Shown: one piece after another, positions 15,463-25,484 of the stretch
How the letters are laid out: every line of letters begins with the position of its first letter
Numbering within the stretch: position 1 is the stretch's first letter
Origin: Myxococcales bacterium
GTDB lineage: Bacteria > Myxococcota > Polyangia > Nannocystales > Nannocystaceae
Reading direction: 5' to 3'
Assembly (NCBI GenBank): GCA_016793465.1
Contig: JAEUJW010000023.1
Coordinates: 1 to 64,000, forward strand
DNA: 64,000 nucleotides
Translations under genes and position numbers: made by a program
Notes under the pieces: model-generated
Databases searched by the model: none
The model's input: the letters and a program-made list of their open reading frames with translations, nothing else
What the model was told of the DNA's origin: nothing

Positions 15463-15625
15463 GCGTCAAGGGACCCATGCGGACCTCGGACTTTTCATGA
15501 TGATGAGCACCCTCTCCACTCGTGGGCTCTCGAGGGCCGCCAAACACCCCGTCGCGGGGACCGTCGTCGCAACCAACGCGGCTCGTAACGACGCTGGAGC
15601 GGTGCCCTGACGGGCGGGTGACGAC

Positions 15626-16900
15626 ATGCTCCAACCGCTTCGATACGTATGGATGCGACTCACGCCCTGCGTGCGCTGGTTGGCGGTGTGGCTCGTCGTC
15701 GGGTCGCTGGGCTCGGCCCGTGCGGAGGAACCGGTGGGGCTGCCCTCGCCGCTCGGGCTCGATGCGGCGCTGGCGGTCGCCCGTGAGCAGCGGGCCGAGA
15801 TAGGGGCCTCCCGCGCCCGGGCCCGCGCCGCCGAGCAGGAGCCGGGCGTCGTGTATCCGCTCGAGGATCCGATGCTGATGCCGATGATCAACCACCTGCC
15901 GCTGCGCTTCGACGGGCTCGATGTTGCCGTGCTCGTCGAGCAGCGCATGCCGCTGTCGCGCCTGCGGCGGCACCGCCGTGACGCTGCGATCGCCTTGCGT
16001 GACCGGGCCCTCGCCGGCGTCTCGCGGACGACCCTGGACGTCGCGCTCGCAGCCACGGAGGCGTTCTTTATGCTGTGGATGCGCCGAGAGATGGCGCGGA
16101 TTCTCGAGCGACAGCTCGAGCTGTCAGCCGAGTTCGTCGCGGCGGCGGAGGCCCGTTACGCGTCCGCCACCGGCCCCCAATCCGACGTGCTGCGGGCGGA
16201 GATCGAGGTGTCACGGATCAAGATGCAGAAGCGGGCGCTCTCCGCCGAGATCTCCGCGGCGGAGGCGATGCTGCGCGCGTCGCTCGGCCTGCCGCCGGAG
16301 ACGGTCATGCCGGCGCTTGCGGCCTGGACGCCATCGTCGCCGGCGCCGTCGTCGTCGACGGCGGTGGGACGTGCGTATGAGCACCGGCCTGAACTCGCGG
16401 CTGGCCGGGCCGAGATCCGCGGCGCCGAGGCCGATGTTCGAGCGATGCGCTCGATGTACGCGCCGATGGGCCTGCTACGCACTGGGCCGGCCTACACCAT
16501 GACCGACGGTCCGGGCGTGATGCTGGCGTTCGGCATCAGCCTCCCGCGCCGCAACCGCGTGCGGGCGCAGGTGCAGCAGGCCGAGGCGATGGCGGCGATG
16601 ACTCGCAGCGACCTCGCAGCGATGCGGCGGATGATCGAGGGCGAGGCGAGCGCCGCACAGGGGTACGTCGCCGCGGCGCAGGCCCGCGTCGACTCGCTGC
16701 GCGACGACGTGCTCCCCCGTGCCGGCGCGACGATCGAGCCGACGCTCGCGGGGTACGCGGCTGGGCAGCTCCCTCTGGTCAGCGTCATCGAGGCAGCCCG
16801 CGCGCTGTGGGCTGTGCAGATGGATCTCGTCACGGCGCAGGCCGAGCTCGGGATCGCCTGGGCCGAGCTGCGCCGCGCCATCGGGGAGGACCGTCCATGA
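15626..16900 (+). CDS. TolC-family outer-membrane component (CusC/CzcC-like)
   Basis: A 424-residue outer-membrane channel of a tripartite metal pump. A signal peptide (RWLAVWLVVGSLGSARA) precedes OEP repeats: LGLDAALAVAREQRAEIGASRARARAAEQEPG and PELAAGRAEIRGAEADVRAMRSMYAPMG. It has no lipid-attachment Cys, unlike the other TolC proteins of the window, but contains many Met residues (DPMLMPMINHLP). It overlaps the next gene as ATGA. First gene after the sigma-54-like promoter at 15447. Confidence 0.87.
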   Translation: MLQPLRYVWMRLTPCVRWLAVWLVVGSLGSARAEEPVGLPSPLGLDAALAVAREQRAEIGASRARARAAEQEPGVVYPLEDPMLMPMINHLPLRFDGLDVAVLVEQRMPLSRLRRHRRDAAIALRDRALAGVSRTTLDVALAATEAFFMLWMRREMARILERQLELSAEFVAAAEARYASATGPQSDVLRAEIEVSRIKMQKRALSAEISAAEAMLRASLGLPPETVMPALAAWTPSSPAPSSSTAVGRAYEHRPELAAGRAEIRGAEADVRAMRSMYAPMGLLRTGPAYTMTDGPGVMLAFGISLPRRNRVRAQVQQAEAMAAMTRSDLAAMRRMIEGEASAAQGYVAAAQARVDSLRDDVLPRAGATIEPTLAGYAAGQLPLVSVIEAARALWAVQMDLVTAQAELGIAWAELRRAIGEDRP

Positions 16901-18129
16901 GTTCGCGCAACGCTACCTCGCTCGCGCTCGCGGTGGTCATCACCGCGGCGACCCTGTCCACCGGGCTGTTCGTGCAGCACACACGGCACGGCTGGCCTTT
17001 CTCGCTGCACCACGGGCTCGGAGCCCGGGGAGCCCCTTCGGAGCACGCGGAGCACGCGGAGCCGATCGGGCCGACCCGGGTCGCCATCGAGGTCGCTCCG
17101 GATCGGCTCGACCGGCTCGGCATCCGCACGGAACAGGTCCGTAGCGAGGAACTGTCCCGGCCGGTGCGCGCGGTCGCCACGGTCGTGCCTGACGAGACGC
17201 AGGTGTCGCACGTCCACGCGCGCGTATCGGGGTGGATCGAGAAGCTCCACGTCCGGGCCACGGGTGCCACGGTGCGCGCCGGGCAACCGATCGCCGGGAT
17301 CTTTTCCCGCGAGCTGCTCGCCTCGCAGACCGAATACCTCGCCGTACGCCGCGCAGCCGCGAATGCTCCGAAGAGCGCCGTCCTCGCGGGCGCTCGCTCT
17401 CGCCTCGCCGTCCTCGGCATGAGCGAGGAGGCGATCCAGGGGCTCGAGCAGCGGGGCGAGCCGCGCCGACTGGTGACGATCACGTCGCCTCGCCGCGGCG
17501 TCGTCCTGCACCGGGGGATCACCGTGGGCACCGCCGTCGATCCGTCGACCGAGCTCGTCACCATCGCGGACCTCTCGCGGGTGTGGGTGTTCGCCGAGAT
17601 CCCGGAGGCCGACGTCCCGCTGGTCACCAAGGGCACGATGGCCGCGCTCGAGTTCCCCGCCTCGGGCAAGCCGCCGATCCACGCGCCCGTGGAATTCCTG
17701 TACCCCACCCTCAGCGAGACCACCCGGACGCTGCGGGTCCGCTTCACCGTCGACAATCCGGACGGCGCGCTGCGGCCCGGGATCTTCGGGCACGCCGACA
17801 TGCACATCACGCCGCGCACGGTCCTCACCGTCGGCCGCGACGCCGTCGTCGACACCGGCGCCGAGCAGCACGTGTTCATCGTGATCGGCCCGGGTCGCTT
17901 CGAGCCGCGCACGGTCGAGCTCGGGCTCCGCCTGCACGACCGCGTCGAGGTCCGCACCGGCCTTGAGGAGGGCGAGACGGTCGTCGCCTCGGGTGTGTTC
18001 CTCCTCGACTCGGAGAGCCGTCTGCGGGCCTCCGGGGGCGCGGGTACCGGGCACGCACACGGCGGGCCCGCACCCGCCGATAGCCCCGGCGCTCCGCCCG
18101 CTCACGAAGGCCATGGAGGTCACCAGTGA
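16897..18129 (+). CDS. cusB: RND periplasmic adaptor (CusB/MFP family)
   Basis: A 410-residue membrane-fusion protein linking the RND pump to the outer-membrane channel. An N-terminal anchor (SLALAVVITAATLSTGLFV) is followed by a His/Glu-rich segment, the barrel-sandwich half motifs VSHVHARVSGWIEKLHVRATGATVRAGQPIAGIFSRELL and ITSPRRGVVLHRGITVGTAVD, beta-barrel and membrane-proximal regions, and a His-rich end (HAHGGP, HEGHGGHQ). There is no HMBD domain, unlike the adaptor at 37783-39486. ATG overlaps the TolC stop, and the stop overlaps the GTG of the pump gene. Confidence 0.9.
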   Translation: MSSRNATSLALAVVITAATLSTGLFVQHTRHGWPFSLHHGLGARGAPSEHAEHAEPIGPTRVAIEVAPDRLDRLGIRTEQVRSEELSRPVRAVATVVPDETQVSHVHARVSGWIEKLHVRATGATVRAGQPIAGIFSRELLASQTEYLAVRRAAANAPKSAVLAGARSRLAVLGMSEEAIQGLEQRGEPRRLVTITSPRRGVVLHRGITVGTAVDPSTELVTIADLSRVWVFAEIPEADVPLVTKGTMAALEFPASGKPPIHAPVEFLYPTLSETTRTLRVRFTVDNPDGALRPGIFGHADMHITPRTVLTVGRDAVVDTGAEQHVFIVIGPGRFEPRTVELGLRLHDRVEVRTGLEEGETVVASGVFLLDSESRLRASGGAGTGHAHGGPAPADSPGAPPAHEGHGGHQ

Positions 18130-21100
18130 TCGAGCGGATCATCGAACTGTGCGCACGGCACCGCTGGGTCGTGTTCGGATTGACGGCGCTGCTGGTCGCC
18201 TGGGCGATCGTCTGCATGCGCCGTACCCCGCTCGACGCGGTGCCCGACCTCTCCGATCCGCAAGTGATCGTCTACAGCGAGTGGATGGGCCGCAGCCCCG
18301 ATCTCGTCGAGGATCAGATCACCTATCCGCTCGTCCGTGCCCTGCAGAGCACGCCCGGCGTCGCGACCGTGCGCGGTTACTCGATGTTCGGGATGAGCTT
18401 CATCTACGTCGTGTTCGGCGAGGGGACCGAGATCTACTGGGCGCGGACCCGCGTGCTCGAGCAGCTCGGCCGGGTTCAGCAGGTTCTTCCGCCCGACGTG
18501 TCCCCGGTGCTGGGCCCCGACGCGACGGGGATCGGCTGGGTGTTCCAGTATGTCCTCGAGGACACTTCGGGGCGCCTCGACCTCGCCCAGCTGCGCGAGC
18601 TCCAGGACTTCACGCTGCGGCCGGCATTGCAGGCGGTCTCCGGCGTCGCCGAGGTCGCGTCGCTCGGCGGCTTCGAGCGCCAATTCCAGATCGTGCTCGA
18701 CCCGAACCGCCTCGCCGGGTACGGACTGGCGCTGGCCGACGTGACCCGCGCGGTGCGCGACGCCAACTCCGAGGTCGGCGCCCGCGTGCTCGAGCTCGCT
18801 GGACGCGAGTACGTGCTCCGCGGTCGCGGTTACGTCGGCACGCTCGAGGATCTCGAGGCGAGCGTCGTCTCGCTCGGTCCAGGCGGCACGCCGATCCGCG
18901 TGCGCGACATCGCGCGGGTGCAGTACGGCCCGGAGATCCGGCGCGGCGCGGCCGACTGGGACGCCCGCGGCGAGGCCGTCGGCGGCGTGGTCGTGATGCG
19001 TATCGGCTCCAACGCGCTGTCGGTGATCGACGCGGTGAAGGCCGAGCTGGCGGCGCTGCGCTTGCCGGAGGGCGTGCGGGTCGTCCCGACCTACGACCGC
19101 TCGGGCCTGATCCGCGGATCGGTCGAGACGATGCAGGAGACCGTGATCGAGGAGATCGCCATCGTCGCGCTGATCTGCCTGGTGTTCCTGTTCCACTTCC
19201 GGTCGGCGCTGGTGGCGATCGTCACGATCCCGCTGTCGGTCCTGTTCTCGTTCATCCCGATGTACTACCTCGGCCTGACGATCAACATCATGTCGCTCGG
19301 GGGGATCGCCATCGCCATCGGCGAGCTCGAGGACGCCTCGACGACGTTCACGGAGAACGCCGCGCGGCGGCTCGCACGCCTGAAGCCGGGCGAGGACCGC
19401 GAGCAGGTGATCATCGACGCGGCCAAGGAGGTCGGACGCCCGACGTTCTTCTCCTTGCTGCTGATCACAGCGGCGTTTGTCCCGATCCTCACGCTCACCG
19501 GCCAGGCGGGGCGGTTGTTCAGGCCGCTCGCGTACTCCTTCACCTTCGCGACCTTCGCCGCCGCGATCCTGGCGATCACGCTTGTGCCACCGATGATGCT
19601 GCTCCTACTCCGGGGCCGCTTTCGCGGCGAGGAGCAGAACCCAGTCGCGCGGTTGTTAGTGCGTCTGTATCACCCGATCGCCCGGGCCGCCGTGCGCCTG
19701 CGTTGGCTCGTCGTCGCCGTCGCGCTTGCGCTCGTCGGCGCCTCGGTTCCGGCAGCGCTACAGCTTGGCTCGGAGTTCATGCCGCCGCTCGACGAGGGCT
19801 CGCTGCTCGTCATGCCGACCACCTTCCCCGGCATCTCGATCGAGGAAGCGCGGCAGGCCATGACCTACCAGCACGCGCGGATCAAGGAGTTCCCCGAGGT
19901 CGCCTCGGTGCACGGCAAGGCCGGGCGCGCCGAGACGGCGACCGACCCGGCGCAGCTCGACATGATCGAGAGCGTGGTCACCCTGCGCCCACGCGACGAA
20001 TGGCCGCTGCACGACACCCCACGCTGGTACTCGGACTTCGCCCCCGACTGGCTGCGCCCGGCGTTGCAGCAGCTGTGGCCCGAGCAGCAACCCCGCACGA
20101 TGGAGGAGCTCGCACGCGAGATGGACGCCGCCCTGCAGATGCCGGGCTACCAGATGGCGATCGCGCCGCCGATCCGGACGCGCATCGACATGCTGACGAC
20201 CGGCGTGCGGACGCCGGTCGGGATCAAGGTCTTCGGGCGCGATCTGGCGGAGATCGAGAGACTTTCGATCGCGCTCGAGGGTCTGCTTCGCGGCGTGCCG
20301 GGAACCCGCAGCACGTTCGCCGAGCGGCAGACCGGGCGGGAGTACATCGACGTTGTTCCCGACCGCGAGGCGATCGCCCGCTACGGCCTCACGGTGCGCG
20401 ACGTCCACGACGTCGTCGAGGCGGCGATCGGCGGGATGTCGGTGTCGACGGTGATCGCCGGGCGCTCCCGCTTCTCGATCAACTTGCGGTACGCGGCCGA
20501 CTTTCGCGCCGACCCGGAGGCCCTCCGTGCCATCCTCGTGCCGGTCGCCGTGACGCCGCTCGCGGACGACACGGGCGGCGGCGCCGGATCGGTCGCCGAC
20601 CCATCCGCGGGTGCGGCGATGGCGGCGCCCACGGGCCAAGACAACGGCATGGGCATGGGCGCCGGGGGGCCGGCGAGCGGCGGCGGTGGCAACGCGGCGG
20701 CGATGAGGCCCGCCGCGGACACGGCGGAGATCGGAGATCGGTGGCGCCAGCCGCGAGCGACGGTCCCGCTTGGTGCTCTGGCCGACGTCCGCGTCGTCAC
20801 CGGACCGCCGATGATCAAGGACGAGAACGGCGTGCTCGTCGGCTATGTGTTCGCCGATATCGACCTGGCCGAGCGGGACCTCGGCGGGTGGGTGCGCGAC
20901 GCCAAGGCGCTGGTCGACGAGCAGCTCGCGCTGCCGGAGGGCTACCGGCTGGCGTGGACCGGACAGTACGAGTTCATGGAAGAGATGCAGCGCCGGATGG
21001 CCTGGATCGTCCCGCTCGCGCTGCTCGCGGTGATCGCCCTCGTCCGCGTTGCCATGCGCGGGTGGACCCAGGCCACGTTGGTGCTGACCAGCCTCCCCTT

Positions 21101-21563
21101 CGCGCTGGTCGGCAGCATCTGGCTGCTCTGGACGCAGCAGTACAACATGTCGACGGCCGTGTGGGTCGGCCTGATCGCGGTATTCGGAATCGCGATCGAG
21201 ACGGGCATCCTCATGGTCGAATTCCTCGACCAGGCGATCGACGAGCGCCTGCGGGAAGGCCAGCTCACGCGGCCCGAGGACGTCGACGCGGCGGTGGTCG
21301 AGGGCGCGTCGCGGCGGATCCGTCCACTGATCATGTCGGTCGCCAGCACGGTCCTCGGCCTGCTGCCGTTGCTGTGGGAGACCGGCCCCGGCGCCGATGT
21401 CTCGGCTCGGATCGCGGCGCCCGTGATCGGCGGCCTCGTCTCGTGCATGGTGCTGACGCTGGTCGTGCTGCCGGCGGCCTATACCATCTGGCGTCGGACA
21501 CAGGTGCGCCGTGGGACCCTTGAGGCTCCCGCAGAAGTGAAAGAACACGGAGCCTCGCCATGA
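18126..21563 (+). CDS. cusA: Heavy-metal RND efflux pump (CusA/CzcA family), atypical relay residues
   Basis: A 1145-residue inner-membrane proton antiporter, starting with GTG in a 4-bp overlap. The twelve-helix RND layout is intact. Two of three CusA periplasmic methionines are conserved (LDMIE and RIDMLTTG); the third is Leu (RYGLTV). In TM4 the sequence is GIAIAIGELEDASTTFTENA, with Asp kept but polar Ser/Thr where hydrophobic residues are usual. TM10 keeps Glu (GIAIETGIL). The relay Lys of CusA (RPKAM) is Leu here (RRIRPLIMSV). A Gly/Met-rich insertion (~813-872, NGMGMGAGG) sits in the second periplasmic loop. Copper is likely from context, but specificity may differ from the second pump. 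Confidence 0.9.
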   Translation: MIERIIELCARHRWVVFGLTALLVAWAIVCMRRTPLDAVPDLSDPQVIVYSEWMGRSPDLVEDQITYPLVRALQSTPGVATVRGYSMFGMSFIYVVFGEGTEIYWARTRVLEQLGRVQQVLPPDVSPVLGPDATGIGWVFQYVLEDTSGRLDLAQLRELQDFTLRPALQAVSGVAEVASLGGFERQFQIVLDPNRLAGYGLALADVTRAVRDANSEVGARVLELAGREYVLRGRGYVGTLEDLEASVVSLGPGGTPIRVRDIARVQYGPEIRRGAADWDARGEAVGGVVVMRIGSNALSVIDAVKAELAALRLPEGVRVVPTYDRSGLIRGSVETMQETVIEEIAIVALICLVFLFHFRSALVAIVTIPLSVLFSFIPMYYLGLTINIMSLGGIAIAIGELEDASTTFTENAARRLARLKPGEDREQVIIDAAKEVGRPTFFSLLLITAAFVPILTLTGQAGRLFRPLAYSFTFATFAAAILAITLVPPMMLLLLRGRFRGEEQNPVARLLVRLYHPIARAAVRLRWLVVAVALALVGASVPAALQLGSEFMPPLDEGSLLVMPTTFPGISIEEARQAMTYQHARIKEFPEVASVHGKAGRAETATDPAQLDMIESVVTLRPRDEWPLHDTPRWYSDFAPDWLRPALQQLWPEQQPRTMEELAREMDAALQMPGYQMAIAPPIRTRIDMLTTGVRTPVGIKVFGRDLAEIERLSIALEGLLRGVPGTRSTFAERQTGREYIDVVPDREAIARYGLTVRDVHDVVEAAIGGMSVSTVIAGRSRFSINLRYAADFRADPEALRAILVPVAVTPLADDTGGGAGSVADPSAGAAMAAPTGQDNGMGMGAGGPASGGGGNAAAMRPAADTAEIGDRWRQPRATVPLGALADVRVVTGPPMIKDENGVLVGYVFADIDLAERDLGGWVRDAKALVDEQLALPEGYRLAWTGQYEFMEEMQRRMAWIVPLALLAVIALVRVAMRGWTQATLVLTSLPFALVGSIWLLWTQQYNMSTAVWVGLIAVFGIAIETGILMVEFLDQAIDERLREGQLTRPEDVDAAVVEGASRRIRPLIMSVASTVLGLLPLLWETGPGADVSARIAAPVIGGLVSCMVLTLVVLPAAYTIWRRTQVRRGTLEAPAEVKEHGASP

Positions 21564-24013
21564 ACCTTTCCAACCACGGGCCCGAAGCCTCCGCGGGCGG
21601 GCAAGACGCCGCGGGTCTGACCGAGGAGCAGGTCACGCACCTGCGCGCCGAGTTCGGTCCGAACGAGCTGCAACGCGAGGTCCGTACGCCTGCGTGGGTG
21701 CTCCTTGCGGCGCAATTCAAGAGCCCGGTGATCGGGCTGCTCGCCGGCGCCTGCGCGGTCTCTGCGGCGCTCGGAGAGGTCCTGGATGCGGTGGCGATCG
21801 GCGCCATCGTCGTGCTCAACGCGCTGGTCGGATTCTTTCAGGAGTACCGCGCCGAGCGGGCGATCCTCGCGCTGCGTTCGATGACCGCGCCGCGGGCACG
21901 GGTGGTCCGCGACGGTCGGGCGGCGATCGTGCCCGCGGCCGACGTCGTGCCGGGCGACATCATCGTCCTCGAGGCTGGCGACGTCGTCGCGGCCGACGCG
22001 GAGCTGCTCGCGGCGCACGTACTGGCGACCAACGAGGCGTCACTCACGGGTGAGAGTACGCCTGCCGCGAAGAACGTCGGCTCGCTGCCCGAAGGCACCC
22101 CGCTCGCGGAGCGCAGCGATAGCGTGTTCATGGGCACCAGCGTCGTCCGCGGGACGGGCACGGCGCGCGTCCTGGCGACCGGAATGCGGACCGAGCTCGG
22201 GAAGATCGCCGGCATGCTGGCATCGGTGCAGGACACGACGACGCCGCTGCAGCGGCGCCTCGCCCGTGTCAGCCGCGTGCTGCTCGTTGCGTGCTCCGGG
22301 GTCGTCGCGCTCGTCGCCGTCGTCGGGCTCCTGCGCGGAACCGCGGCGCTCGAGGTGTTCCTGTCTGCTGTGTCGCTCGCCGTGGCCGCGGTTCCGGAGG
22401 GTCTCCCGGCGGTCATCACGATCGCGCTGGCGATCGGGGTGCAGCGGATGGGCGCCCGCAACGTGCTGGTGCGCCGGCTGCCCGCGGTCGAGACGCTCGG
22501 CTGTGCGACGGTGATCTGCACCGACAAGACCGGCACGCTGACCACCGGCGTGATGACCGTGCGCGCGCTCCATGGACCGGACGAGCAGCGACTGCTGGCG
22601 GCGGCAGCGGCCTGTTGCGACGCGGAGCTCGCGACGGATGGCCAAGGCGGCGTCGGCGACCCGACGGAGCTGGCGCTGCTCGCCGCCGCGGCGTCGCACG
22701 GCGTGTCGCGAGCGGTGATCGAGCAGGGCAACCCGCGGGTCCGGGTCCAGCCCTTCGACGCGGAGCGCAAGCGAATGTCGATCCTCCGCGCGGACGGTAC
22801 GTTGTACCTGAAGGGCGCCGTCGAGGTCGTCGTGCCGCGCTGCAGCACCGGCGCCGCTGGGGCGCTCGAGGAGGCGGCGGCGATGGCGGGCCGCGGCCTC
22901 CGCGTCCTCGCGGTCGCCACCGGCAGGGGGGAGGCCGAGGACGGCCTACAGCTCCTCGGGCTGGTCGGGATGGCCGACCCGCCGCGCCCCGAGGCGATCG
23001 AGGCCATCGCGCGGGCCCGGAGCGCCGGGATCCGCACCGTCATGATCACCGGCGACCACCCGATCACTGCCCGGGCGATCGCGGGAGAGCTGGGGTTACT
23101 CGCTAACGGCGAGGACCCTGCCGAGGTCGTCCATGCGCGGGCCACGCCCGAAGACAAGCTGCGTATCATCCGGGACTGGAAGGCGCGCGGCGCCGTGGTC
23201 GCTATGACAGGCGACGGCGTCAACGACGCGCCCGCGCTGCGCGAGGCCGACGTCGGCGTGGCGATGGGCAAGACCGGCACCGAGGTCACCCGCGAAGCGG
23301 CCGACGTCGTCCTGGCCGACGACAACTTCGCGAGCATCGTCGCTGGCGTGCACGAGGGGCGGGGGATCTTCGACAACATCCGCAAGACGCTGGTGTACCT
23401 GCTCGCCGGCAACGCTGCCGAGCTCGCGCTCATGCTCCTGGCCGCGGTGCTCGGCCTCCCGCTGCCGCTCCTGCCGCTGGCGCTGTTGTGGATTAATCTC
23501 GCTACCGACGGCCTTCCCGCGCTGACGCTGGTGATGGACCCTGCGGATCCCGAGGCGCTGCGCCGTCCGCCGCGACATCCCGACGAGCCGCTGCTCGGCC
23601 GCGCCGAGTGGATCTCGATCGCGTGGACCGCCGCGCTGCAGACGACGGTCGTGCTCGCCGTGTACATCTGGGCCCTCGAGGCCCGCGGGCTGACCGAGGC
23701 CCGCAACCTCGCCTTCACCACCCTCGTGTTCGGCGAGCTGTTCCGGGCGTTCGCCGCCCGCCACCCGACACGCCTGTTCTGGGAGGTCGGCGCGCTCACC
23801 AACCTCCGCCTCCTCGCCGTGGTGCTTGGCTCCGCGGTGCTGCAGATCGCCATTCACCATCTCCCCGCGACCCAGGAACTGTTCCAGATCGCGAGCATCA
23901 CGCTCGCGGACTGCGCCGCGAGCGTGATGCTCGGTCTGATCCCCGTCACGGTGCTCGAACTCAACAAGCTAGCGCGGCGCGCCCTCCAGGCCCGGCGAGG
24001 CGTGACCCGGTAA
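21560..24013 (+). CDS. P2-type (Ca2+/cation) transporting ATPase
   Basis: An 817-residue P-type ATPase of the P2 class, not a P1B copper pump. It has a cation-ATPase N-terminal region (GLTEEQVTHLRAEFGPNEL), TGES (SLTGESTPAAK), the PEGL metal-site motif (AAVPEGLPAVITIALAIGVQRM), [30 protein letters not shown], and the C-terminal LLWINLATDGLPALTLVMDP typical of SERCA/PMCA-like and Mn/Ca pumps. No HMA or CPC motif is present. It overlaps the RND gene by 4 nt, so it is translated with a metal-efflux pump. The exported ion could be Ca2+, Mn2+ or another divalent ion; the sequence alone does not decide. Confidence 0.88.
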   Translation: MNLSNHGPEASAGGQDAAGLTEEQVTHLRAEFGPNELQREVRTPAWVLLAAQFKSPVIGLLAGACAVSAALGEVLDAVAIGAIVVLNALVGFFQEYRAERAILALRSMTAPRARVVRDGRAAIVPAADVVPGDIIVLEAGDVVAADAELLAAHVLATNEASLTGESTPAAKNVGSLPEGTPLAERSDSVFMGTSVVRGTGTARVLATGMRTELGKIAGMLASVQDTTTPLQRRLARVSRVLLVACSGVVALVAVVGLLRGTAALEVFLSAVSLAVAAVPEGLPAVITIALAIGVQRMGARNVLVRRLPAVETLGCATVICTDKTGTLTTGVMTVRALHGPDEQRLLAAAAACCDAELATDGQGGVGDPTELALLAAAASHGVSRAVIEQGNPRVRVQPFDAERKRMSILRADGTLYLKGAVEVVVPRCSTGAAGALEEAAAMAGRGLRVLAVATGRGEAEDGLQLLGLVGMADPPRPEAIEAIARARSAGIRTVMITGDHPITARAIAGELGLLANGEDPAEVVHARATPEDKLRIIRDWKARGAVVAMTGDGVNDAPALREADVGVAMGKTGTEVTREAADVVLADDNFASIVAGVHEGRGIFDNIRKTLVYLLAGNAAELALMLLAAVLGLPLPLLPLALLWINLATDGLPALTLVMDPADPEALRRPPRHPDEPLLGRAEWISIAWTAALQTTVVLAVYIWALEARGLTEARNLAFTTLVFGELFRAFAARHPTRLFWEVGALTNLRLLAVVLGSAVLQIAIHHLPATQELFQIASITLADCAASVMLGLIPVTVLELNKLARRALQARRGVTR

Positions 24014-24032
24014 GGACACCGTCCTGACGCCC

Positions 24033-25469
24033 ATGTCGACACTTTCCCTGCTCGCTCGCATTGCGGTATGCCTCGCGCTGTCCGGAGCCACGGCCTGCCT
24101 GTCCGAACGTGGCGGCGGGCCGCCGGCCGGTGCCGATGTGCAAGAGCGGCTGGCCCAGGTCGCAGGAGCAGCCTGGGAGGTCCCGCCGCCGACCGGCGTC
24201 ACTCGTGAGTACGAGCTGGTCGCCGCGCCGACGTCGCTGTCGCTCCTCGACGGGAGGACGCTCGCAGTCTGGGCCTACAACGGCCAGGTACCCGGGCCGA
24301 TCCTCCGCGCGGACGTCGGCGACCGGATCCGCGTCCGCTTCACCAATCGCCTCTCGCAGCCGACTTCGATCCACTGGCACGGCATGCGCCTCGACAATGC
24401 GATGGACGGGGTTCCCGGCGTGACGCAGTCGCCGATCGAGCCCGGCGAGACGTTCGTCTACGACTTCGTCACCAAGGACGCGGGGACCTTCTGGTTCCAC
24501 CCGCACCTGCGGGGCAGCGAGCAGGTCGAGCGTGGCCTCCACGGCATACTCCTCGTCGGCGAGGGGGGCCCGCCGATCGTGCGCGAGGAGGTTTGGGTGC
24601 TCGACGACTGGCGCCTCGGCGACGACGGGCAGATCGATCCGGAGTTCGTCACCCGCCACGACCTCGCCCACGACGGCCGCTGGGGTTCGATGATCACCGT
24701 CAACGGCGTCACCAGCACCACCCTCGAGCTGCGGCCCGGAGAGCGCGCGCGCGTGCGCCTGCTCAACGTCGCCAACGGCCGCGTGTTCCGTCCCCGATTC
24801 GGAGCCATGGCCGCGCGGCTCGTCGCCTTCGACGGCCGGCCTACTGTGCGCCCGCTGCCCGTCGATACTCTGGAACTCGCACCGGGGAACCGCGCCGACG
24901 TCGAACTGGTCGCGCCCGCCCAGCCGCAGATGATCGCCGTCGAGGACACCTTCACGCGGCGTAGGATTCCCCTAGCGAGTATCCGCGTCGACGGCGCTCC
25001 GGCGCCGGCGGACGCCGCTCTGACATTCCCAACGCTCGCCGTCCCGGACTGGTCGGAGGCCCTCGCTTTGGCGCCCGACGAGACGATCCGCCTGCAGGCG
25101 CGGCGGGGTGGACCCCACGGCGTCGAGTGGACCCTCAACGACGAGGTCATGCGGCACGTGCAGCACGAGCACGCCTCGATGCAGCACGAGCCGCGCTACA
25201 CCATGCGCGCCGGTCGCTTCACCAAGTTGCGCTTCGTCAACGACAGCGCACGCCTGCACCCGATGCACCTCCACGGCCAGTTCTTCCTCGTCCTCGCGCG
25301 GGACGGCGTCGCTGTCGCCGAGGATCACTGGCGAGACACCGTCCTCGTCCGATCGCGTGAAACCGTCGACGTCGCCCTCGTACCTCGCGATCCGGGGATC
25401 TGGGCCCTCCACTGCCACATCCAGGAGCACCACGACTCGGGCATGATGACCATGGTCCGGGTCGAGTGA
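24033..25469 (+). CDS. Multicopper oxidase lipoprotein
   Basis: A 478-residue MCO with a lipoprotein signal (LLARIAVCLALSGATAC, Cys ~22), so probably membrane-anchored facing the periplasm. Copper ligands: HWHGM (~114), FWFHPHLRG (~153), HPMHLHG and HCHIQEHHDSGMM near the C-terminus; all ten His, the Cys and an axial-position Met are accounted for. The middle domain (EHEHASMQHEPRY region) has extra His/Met. It starts 20 nt after the P2 ATPase and probably belongs to the same operon. Cu(I) oxidase activity is inferred from family and context. Confidence 0.9.
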   Translation: MSTLSLLARIAVCLALSGATACLSERGGGPPAGADVQERLAQVAGAAWEVPPPTGVTREYELVAAPTSLSLLDGRTLAVWAYNGQVPGPILRADVGDRIRVRFTNRLSQPTSIHWHGMRLDNAMDGVPGVTQSPIEPGETFVYDFVTKDAGTFWFHPHLRGSEQVERGLHGILLVGEGGPPIVREEVWVLDDWRLGDDGQIDPEFVTRHDLAHDGRWGSMITVNGVTSTTLELRPGERARVRLLNVANGRVFRPRFGAMAARLVAFDGRPTVRPLPVDTLELAPGNRADVELVAPAQPQMIAVEDTFTRRRIPLASIRVDGAPAPADAALTFPTLAVPDWSEALALAPDETIRLQARRGGPHGVEWTLNDEVMRHVQHEHASMQHEPRYTMRAGRFTKLRFVNDSARLHPMHLHGQFFLVLARDGVAVAEDHWRDTVLVRSRETVDVALVPRDPGIWALHCHIQEHHDSGMMTMVRVE

Positions 25470-25484
25470 GGAGCGGAGCATCCG

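Noticed and set aside
15477..15500. Start codon right after the sigma-54-like promoter at 15447, similar to the MRTTD start of the 43254 gene
   Set aside because: The frame stops after seven codons with three TGA in a row; similarity does not go past five codons.
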